Assembly: GCF_021290385.1 (NCBI RefSeq)
Contig: NZ_CP089928.1
Coordinates: 976,501 to 1,040,500, forward strand
Length of the DNA stretch: 64,000 bases
Direction of reading: 5' to 3'
Origin: Microbulbifer sp. YPW16
Lineage (GTDB): Bacteria > Pseudomonadota > Gammaproteobacteria > Pseudomonadales > Cellvibrionaceae
The translations under genes and the position numbers were made by a program. Below, one piece after another: positions 58,565 through 64,000 of the stretch. Below the pieces are notes generated by a model. The model searched no databases. It was not told the origin of the DNA and saw only the letters and a program-made list of their open reading frames with translations. Every line of letters starts with the position of its first letter. The stretch's first letter is position 1.

Positions 58565-59388
58565 CTATGCGCATTTGCGCTCATATTCAGCTGGACTTAT
58601 GTATCCCAGTGTAGAGTGTCTACGTACCCTGTTGTAAAAAACTTCGATGTATTCGAACACTTCAGCCTTCGCCTGGTTGACACTCTTAAAATGCCCCGCG
58701 TATACCAGCTCTAGCTTCAGGCGGCTGAAGAAGGACTCCATTGCGGCGTTGTCCCCGCAATTGGCCTGGCGGCTCATACTGGATCTGCAGCCATTCGCCA
58801 TTAGCAGGTCCTGATACCCCTGGGCTCGATACTTAACGCCCCGGTCTGAATGCACGATCAAGCCTGGCTTTGACTCCCTATGCTGCAGGGCCATCTTCAA
58901 TGCCCGCTGCGTAAGCTCTTCGGTCATCTGGGTATCCAGCGCCACCCGACGATGCGACGCGAATACAGGTCCATCACCACGGCGAGATACAACCATCTAT
59001 CTCTAACCCAGATGTGGGTAGTGTCGCTGGTCCAGCGACGGTTAGGCCGATTTAGCTGAAAGCATCGCTTCAGCAGGTTGGTAGCAACGTTGACTCTACC
59101 TTCGACGGGCCTGCTATAACGAAAACCTTTTCCATTCCTCGCACGGATATGCTCTTTATGCATAATTCCAGCGATATAGTTGGTTGAGCAAGGGACCCCT
59201 GCATCCAAGAGCTCTCGGGCAATCCTGGGAGCCCCATAGCGAGCCTTGAAGGTCTCAAAGGTATCTATGCCATTTTCTGTAACGCGCTTCCTCCGGATCG
59301 CCCGTGGACTTTCACCTCTACCTAGCCACCGGTAATAACCGGACGCTGACACCTCCAGGCACCGACACATCAAGCGGATCGGGTACAA
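58565..59388 (-). pseudogene. IS3-family transposase OrfB, broken by a one-base deletion
   Basis: OrfB with the rve integrase core. The first part (LMCRCLEVSASGYYRW, RWTSDTTHIWVRDRWLYLAVVMDLYSRRIVGW) breaks off with WRWIPR-stop. The normal continuation ALDTQMTEELTQRALKMA, then GLIVHSDRGVKYRA and the catalytic Glu region NAAMESFFSRLKLELVY, is found in the next frame. The bases TGGCGCTGG should be TGGGCGCTGG, so one G is missing near 58942. The element is therefore probably immobile unless helped in trans. The true start is in the orfA frame through frameshifting. Confidence 0.85.
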
Positions 59389-59417
59389 CCCTGCATGCTC
59401 GCGTATCAGTGCGTACT

Positions 59418-59726
59418 TTACTCTTGGTGGTTCGCAAAGTACGCAGCTGCCTTTTTTAGAAACTCGACCTCCTGGCGCGCTTCATGCAGCTCCTTCCTAA
59501 GGCGGCGCACCTCGGCGCTCTCTTGCTTCGAATAATCTACGCCATCCAGGCTATTGAATTGCTTCTCTGACAGCCGATTGAACTGCCTTCGCCAGTTATA
59601 AATCTGCTGGGCGCTGACACCGAGCTCCCTCGCCACTGAAGCCGTGGTCGCCCCGGGCTTCTCCGCCCGCTTTACTGCCTCTCTGCGAAACTCTTCCGTA
59701 TACGCCTGAGCTCTCTTCTTACCCAT
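59418..59726 (-). CDS. IS3-family OrfA with programmed frameshift site
   Basis: 102 residues. N-terminal helix-turn-helix (YTEEFRREAVKRAEKPGATTASVARELGVSAQQIYNWRRQF) and a C-terminal leucine-zipper-like coiled coil (EVRRLRKELHEARQEVEFLKKAAAYFA). The heptamer A-AAA-AAG at 59457–59451 (minus strand), placed in the correct phase near the end, is the -1 slippage signal of IS3 elements. After slipping, the frame runs on through VKYALIREH into OrfB, giving OrfAB transposase. Confidence 0.9.
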   Translation of the reverse strand: MGKKRAQAYTEEFRREAVKRAEKPGATTASVARELGVSAQQIYNWRRQFNRLSEKQFNSLDGVDYSKQESAEVRRLRKELHEARQEVEFLKKAAAYFANHQE

Positions 59727-59793
59727 GGTACACCTCCGTGTTAGGCCGAAACCTAACTATACAGGGTGTCTACTAAACGTGGGTAAGTCTTCC

Positions 59794-59906
59794 CTATAAC
59801 GCCTTGCTCACCGGCACATACTGCGGAGAGCGTTTTGTGTGAAAATGGAGCGCAGCGAGTAACACAAAAAGTGCGTAGCGTTGGCTGTCGCTCTGCCGCT
59901 GCTTGT
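59794..59906 (-). repeat. attC site of integron cassette 2, interrupted by IS110 copy 1
   Basis: On the minus strand this is the 3' part of an attC; its 5' core GCCTA is found on the far side of the IS at 61091–61095. Removing the IS rejoins CTGCTTGT and TAGGCG into CTGCTTGTTAGGCG, a canonical core. The other end has GTTATAG as crossover core. The middle includes GAGCGTTTTGTGTG and CACAAAAAGTGCG palindromic arms. Immediately to the left is the IS3 element. Confidence 0.78.
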
Positions 59907-59944
59907 ATGGTGAAATCCCCCAAAAATTCGGTAAGGTGAGGCCC

Positions 59945-60039
59945 GTAACTTGCCACGAACAAGTTACCGGCGTGACAGCTCGATGCAGCGCAGGTGCAGG
60001 CGATGCCTAGCCCGTTAACAAGCATGTAGCGTCACGCCG
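59945..60039 (+). ncRNA. Candidate bridge (seeker) RNA of IS110 copy 1
   Basis: In the noncoding left part of the element there is a hairpin GTAACTTG–CCACGAA–CAAGTTAC, followed by a 9-base stem CGGCGTGAC / GTCACGCCG enclosing a 54-base region. Within this region TAACAAGC (60016–60023) is the exact reverse complement of the attC target sequence GCTTGTTA, and GCCTA a few bases before is complementary to the adjoining TAGGC. IS110/IS1111 elements are known to choose targets with such RNAs. Transcription and ends are not shown by sequence. Confidence 0.6.
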
Positions 60040-60090
60040 ACCCTATGTACAACCCGAACAGTCGAATGGGCCTCACGAGCCCGAATGTAG

Positions 60091-61074
<984 letters not shown>

Positions 61075-61103
61075 CATCACAGTCGCTTGTTAGGCGCTGA
61101 CAC

Positions 61104-61511
61104 CTAGATTGATAGGAAAAGATTTGCGTAACCTGAGTTTTCATTTAGAAAATCGCGCAAACCTGCTAAATACTGTCTAAGTGGCTCCTCAGGAGCACCA
61201 TGAAATTCTTCAATTTTTGACCACCTGCCAATTACCCCAGATATTTCGTCGTCATTCAGGCTCTTAATCTTATCCTGGAGCGCTTGAGGGAATGACAAAA
61301 TGAAGGCACCCCCTTCCGGCGGATGAACGGGCTGGAACCCCTTCATTAACTCCTTATACGAAGAGACACCTAGAAGTTCACCAAGTTGAGATAGCGGGAT
61401 CATGTCGACATTTTTTGCGTTAAACCACTTGCCGTACGAATACGGATCGTCACTATTCACAACGTCCTCAGGGTCATTTCCTTCGAGGAATACTACATCT
61501 GAAATTGGCAC
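61104..61511 (-). CDS. Cassette-encoded protein of unknown function
   Basis: 135 residues from a GTG start with AAGGAG 8 bases upstream. Acidic, no signal peptide or membrane helix, so cytoplasmic. NPEDVVNSDDPYSYGKWFNAKN-like N-terminus and FPQALQDKIKSLNDDEISGVIGRWSKIEEF in the middle; the latter is amphipathic and the whole looks like a compact folded protein. I do not recognise a family. The start lies just after an attC crossover core (GTTAGGC at 61532), the normal cassette layout. Confidence 0.72.
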   Translation of the reverse strand: MPISDVVFLEGNDPEDVVNSDDPYSYGKWFNAKNVDMIPLSQLGELLGVSSYKELMKGFQPVHPPEGGAFILSFPQALQDKIKSLNDDEISGVIGRWSKIEEFHGAPEEPLRQYLAGLRDFLNENSGYANLFLSI

Positions 61512-61531
61512 TGATCTCTCCTTTTATGTAC

Positions 61532-61618
61532 GCCTAACGCTTTTGTTCAGCGGCGCCCTGACAAGGGCGTCCGATGGAGGGCCGTAGGCCCGGAATAAAC
61601 TGCAACACCTGGTTAGGC
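61532..61618 (-). repeat. attC site of integron cassette 3 (intact)
   Basis: An 87-base imperfect palindrome with perfect outer cores GCCTAAC and GTTAGGC (both strands). Inner arms GTTCAG and CTGCAAC pair except for one extra base, the extrahelical base that gives attC sites their orientation. Read on the minus strand it follows the stop codon of the gene at 61613, the stop TAA being part of the core. This is the clearest attC of the window. Confidence 0.85.
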
Positions 61619-62080
61619 GCGGCTCAGCGCATCAAGGAAATCCTGCTCTCCATCGGCACCCCACCATGGAACAGAAACTTGTCCTCCGAGTTCACAAAGT
61701 TGGCCTAGGAGGGTGAGAAACGACTGGATCTCGCTTTTGCCCCATGCAGCCCCCATCCGATAGTCGAAGTCGAGGCCATCTTTATAAACAAATACTCCAA
61801 GATCCGGTATTGGAGTGGAAGAACCAGCTATGCCAGCAAGGACAACATGGAATGCCTCTGCGTCACCAGACGCTACAAGCGCGGCGTCCTCATGGCCGAG
61901 AAATGGCTTCTCGATTTTCGAGGTCTTGATCCAGAGATCCCCCCCGTTGGCTGTGACATTTCTAGCACCTCTGTCGTAAAGATGCTTGAAGGCTACTGGA
62001 ACAAGCGATGGTACCGAAAAGCTAACTTGCACCTCCGGAAGCGAGCCATCATCTGTCACGAAGTACTCAGATAGATCCAT
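61613..62080 (-). CDS. Cassette-encoded protein of unknown function
   Basis: 155 residues, acidic, soluble, no signal peptide. Notable are the pattern VPVAFKHLYDRGARNVTANGG, LWIKTSKIEKPFLGHEDAALVASGDAEAFHVV and the aromatic-rich SVPWWGADGEQDFLDALSRA at the end. The alternation of short strands and helices suggests an alpha/beta fold. I recognise no family. The stop TAA overlaps the attC core, and the start lies only a few bases from the next attC, so the cassette has almost no noncoding sequence. Confidence 0.7.
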   Translation of the reverse strand: MDLSEYFVTDDGSLPEVQVSFSVPSLVPVAFKHLYDRGARNVTANGGDLWIKTSKIEKPFLGHEDAALVASGDAEAFHVVLAGIAGSSTPIPDLGVFVYKDGLDFDYRMGAAWGKSEIQSFLTLLGQLCELGGQVSVPWWGADGEQDFLDALSRA

Positions 62081-62085
62081 TTTTC

Positions 62086-62164
62086 GCCTAACGCCAAGCT
62101 TTGGGGCGGCTGGAGCGCAGCGTAAGCCGTCCCAGCCGCGATAGCGGCGACAACAGCGCCTTGT
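62086..62164 (-). repeat. attC site of integron cassette 4, interrupted by IS110 copy 2
   Basis: Crossover core GTTAGGC (minus strand) is at 62092–62086, and the arms GCGGCTGG / CCAGCCGC are clear. The other outer core is on the far side of the IS (63349–63353); rejoining GCGCCTTGT with TAGGTGG restores CTTGTTAGGT. The interruption is at the same point as in the attC at 59794. Confidence 0.8.
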
Positions 62165-62202
62165 ATGGTGAAATCCCCCAAAAATTCGGTAAGGTGAGGC
62201 CC

Positions 62203-62297
62203 GTAACTTGCCACGAACAAGTTACCGGCGTGACAGCTCGATGCAGCGCAGGTGCAGGCGATGCCTAGCCCGTTAACAAGCATGTAGCGTCACGCCG
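62203..62297 (+). ncRNA. Candidate bridge (seeker) RNA of IS110 copy 2
   Basis: Same structure as in copy 1: hairpin GTAACTTG / CAAGTTAC, then the 9-base stem CGGCGTGAC / GTCACGCCG around the guide-like TAACAAGC (62274–62281). At this target, seven of eight guide bases match the pre-insertion attC (CTAACAAGG), compared with eight of eight at copy 1. Confidence 0.6.
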
Positions 62298-62348
62298 ACC
62301 CTATGTACAACCCGAACAGTCGAATGGGCCTCACGAGCCCGAATGTAG

Positions 62349-63332
<984 letters not shown>

Positions 63333-63334
63333 CA

Positions 63335-63637
63335 TCACAGTCGCTTGTTAGGTGGTCGACGGCGGAGTGCAAATAGGGCTGCCGCACATACCAACCACCA
63401 GAAAACTAAGAAGAATGCCAGAAAAAACGATGCACCACTGTAAGAGCTACCAGGGCTAATCGCTAATTCTGGCGATAACGCCGGAAAGCCACTTTGAAGC
63501 AACCATAACGGTGGACCAATAAAAATATCTCTGACATTGTGCCAAATCCCTCCAGCCCCATCCGTGACAAAGCTTATTGCTGCGAATAGCAAAGCTAGGG
63601 TAAGACCTAGTAAGAATGAAAAACTTACTCGCCTCAT
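63335..63637 (-). CDS. Cassette-encoded membrane protein, C-terminus altered by IS insertion
   Basis: 100 residues with a hydrophobic N-terminus (FSFLLGLTLALLFAAISFV) and a second helix (FFLAFFLVFWWLVCAAALFAL) followed by RRRPPNKRL. The last codons and the TGA stop lie within IS110 copy 2. With the IS removed the frame would run through the attC for about 23 further codons to a TAG at its other core. So the present C-terminus is a product of the insertion. No family recognised. Confidence 0.62.
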   Translation of the reverse strand: MRRVSFSFLLGLTLALLFAAISFVTDGAGGIWHNVRDIFIGPPLWLLQSGFPALSPELAISPGSSYSGASFFLAFFLVFWWLVCAAALFALRRRPPNKRL

Positions 63638-63648
63638 GAGCTATAGAC

Positions 63649-63764
63649 ACCTAACGCCGTGCTCAGTAGCGGCTTACTTTATGCGCTTTTTGCGCAAAAA
63701 TAGGAGCATAGCGACCGCGCGAAAAGCGCATAAGTATGACGTCAGCTGCAGCACCTTGTTATGG
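63649..63764 (-). repeat. attC site of integron cassette 5
   Basis: A 116-base imperfect palindrome. On the minus strand the outer cores are CCATAAC and GTTAGGT (GTTRRRY). Inner arms include TATGCGCTTTTTGCGC and GCGCGAAAAGCGCATA. It is clearly related to the attC at 57846 (shared GTCAGCTGCAGC-like end and TATGCGC arms), indicating that attC sites of this array belong to one family with variable middles. Confidence 0.78.
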
Positions 63765-64000
63765 CTGGCACGCCGCATAGTTTGCAATATCTTCCGCATC
63801 TGAAGTTACTACACCCTGCCAGTTATTAAATCTACCACCATACGCGGATGTAGCGTGATAACCCACTTTAGCCTTTTGACCCAGAGGCGATCTTGATTTA
63901 TATATTTCATACACTTGGGCACCCTCTGTAGGTTGGATGGTTACTAATCCAAGTTCCGCACTATCTGGCACAATTAAAACGCCGTCGATCTTAAGCTCAT
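63759..64000 (-). CDS. Cassette-encoded protein, unknown function (5' end outside window)
   Basis: About 80 residues visible, open to the right edge. The visible part starts ELKIDGVLIVPDSAELG and ends VVTSDAEDIANYAACQP, with the TAA stop inside the attC core. SRSPLGQKAKVGYHATSAYGGRF recalls a glycine/serine-rich loop; no family recognised. It is a further cassette of the array, so the array continues beyond the window. Confidence 0.6.
   Translation of the reverse strand, partial: ELKIDGVLIVPDSAELGLVTIQPTEGAQVYEIYKSRSPLGQKAKVGYHATSAYGGRFNNWQGVVTSDAEDIANYAACQP

Larger units (their letters stand above)
58538..59787 (-). mobile_element. IS3-family insertion sequence, about 1.25 kb
   Basis: The ends form an imperfect inverted repeat: CTTACCCACAAAAAGTAGACAC on the left against CTTACCCACGTTTAGTAGACAC on the right when read inward. 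Between them lie orfA and orfB of IS3 type on the minus strand. The element sits between cassette gene 1 and the attC to its right, only about 7 bases from that attC. No clear target duplication was found next to these ends, so the exact borders are uncertain by a few bases. Confidence 0.85.

Noticed and set aside
59753-60025. Small open frames on the minus strand in the left ends of both IS110 copies
   Set aside because: They read across the noncoding, structured RNA region and the attC remnant; no start signal or protein-like pattern.

Overview
The window looks like chromosomal DNA from a GC-rich, probably marine, gammaproteobacterium. The gene orders hda–DUF2066–purM–purN–DUF3108 and tesA–ybbA–ybbP, the Mrp and NhaA sodium/proton antiporters, a FadL-type porin and a sodium-dependent bicarbonate carrier together suggest the Cellvibrionales/Pseudomonas neighbourhood (a Microbulbifer-like organism is my guess). 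This is inferred from gene content only.

Layout. 1–5.7 kb: end of a DUF885 protein, a tandem universal stress protein, and a tightly overlapping trio (thymidine/AMP phosphorylase family, PRPP-synthetase family, MBL/beta-CASP hydrolase) that looks like a nucleotide salvage unit. 5.7–12 kb: hda and a DUF2066 protein, divergent purMN, a DUF3108 protein and a FadL-family porin. 12–17.4 kb: a nitrate-type ABC importer (nrtA, nrtB, nrtD) with an alginate-export-type porin, preceded by a sigma-54 promoter and a long leader that contains a terminator hairpin. 17.5–28 kb: a hairpin-rich repeat, an M2 metallopeptidase, the SRP RNA gene, a PTPS-family protein, rsmE, alanine dehydrogenase with a divergent Lrp-type regulator, DUF962, macro-domain and PutP proteins, a lysozyme-like protein and ttcA. 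28–43.2 kb: tesA/ybbAP, bioA, an iron(III) ABC importer with a Fur-like site, small PepSY proteins, and a LysR regulator divergent from a bicarbonate carrier followed by purE and purK. 43.2–57 kb: the complete mrpABCDEFG operon, nhaA, and a mixed set including catalase, a short CDF transporter and an AhpD-like protein.

57.4–64 kb is different. It is AT-richer and consists of short genes of unknown function, all on the minus strand and separated by imperfect palindromes with integron attC cores. I read it as the distal end of a chromosomal integron cassette array whose integrase would lie to the right of the window. Three insertion sequences have entered it: one IS3-family element with a damaged transposase, and two almost identical IS110/IS1111-type elements that sit at the same position in two different attC sites. 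The noncoding left end of each IS110 element can fold into a structured RNA carrying an 8-nt stretch complementary to the attC target, as expected for a bridge (seeker) RNA.

Functional themes: purine synthesis and salvage (purMN, purEK, phosphorylase/PRPP unit), with a possible bicarbonate supply for PurK; nitrogen acquisition under sigma-54 control; sodium/proton balance; iron uptake; and a mobile cassette region.
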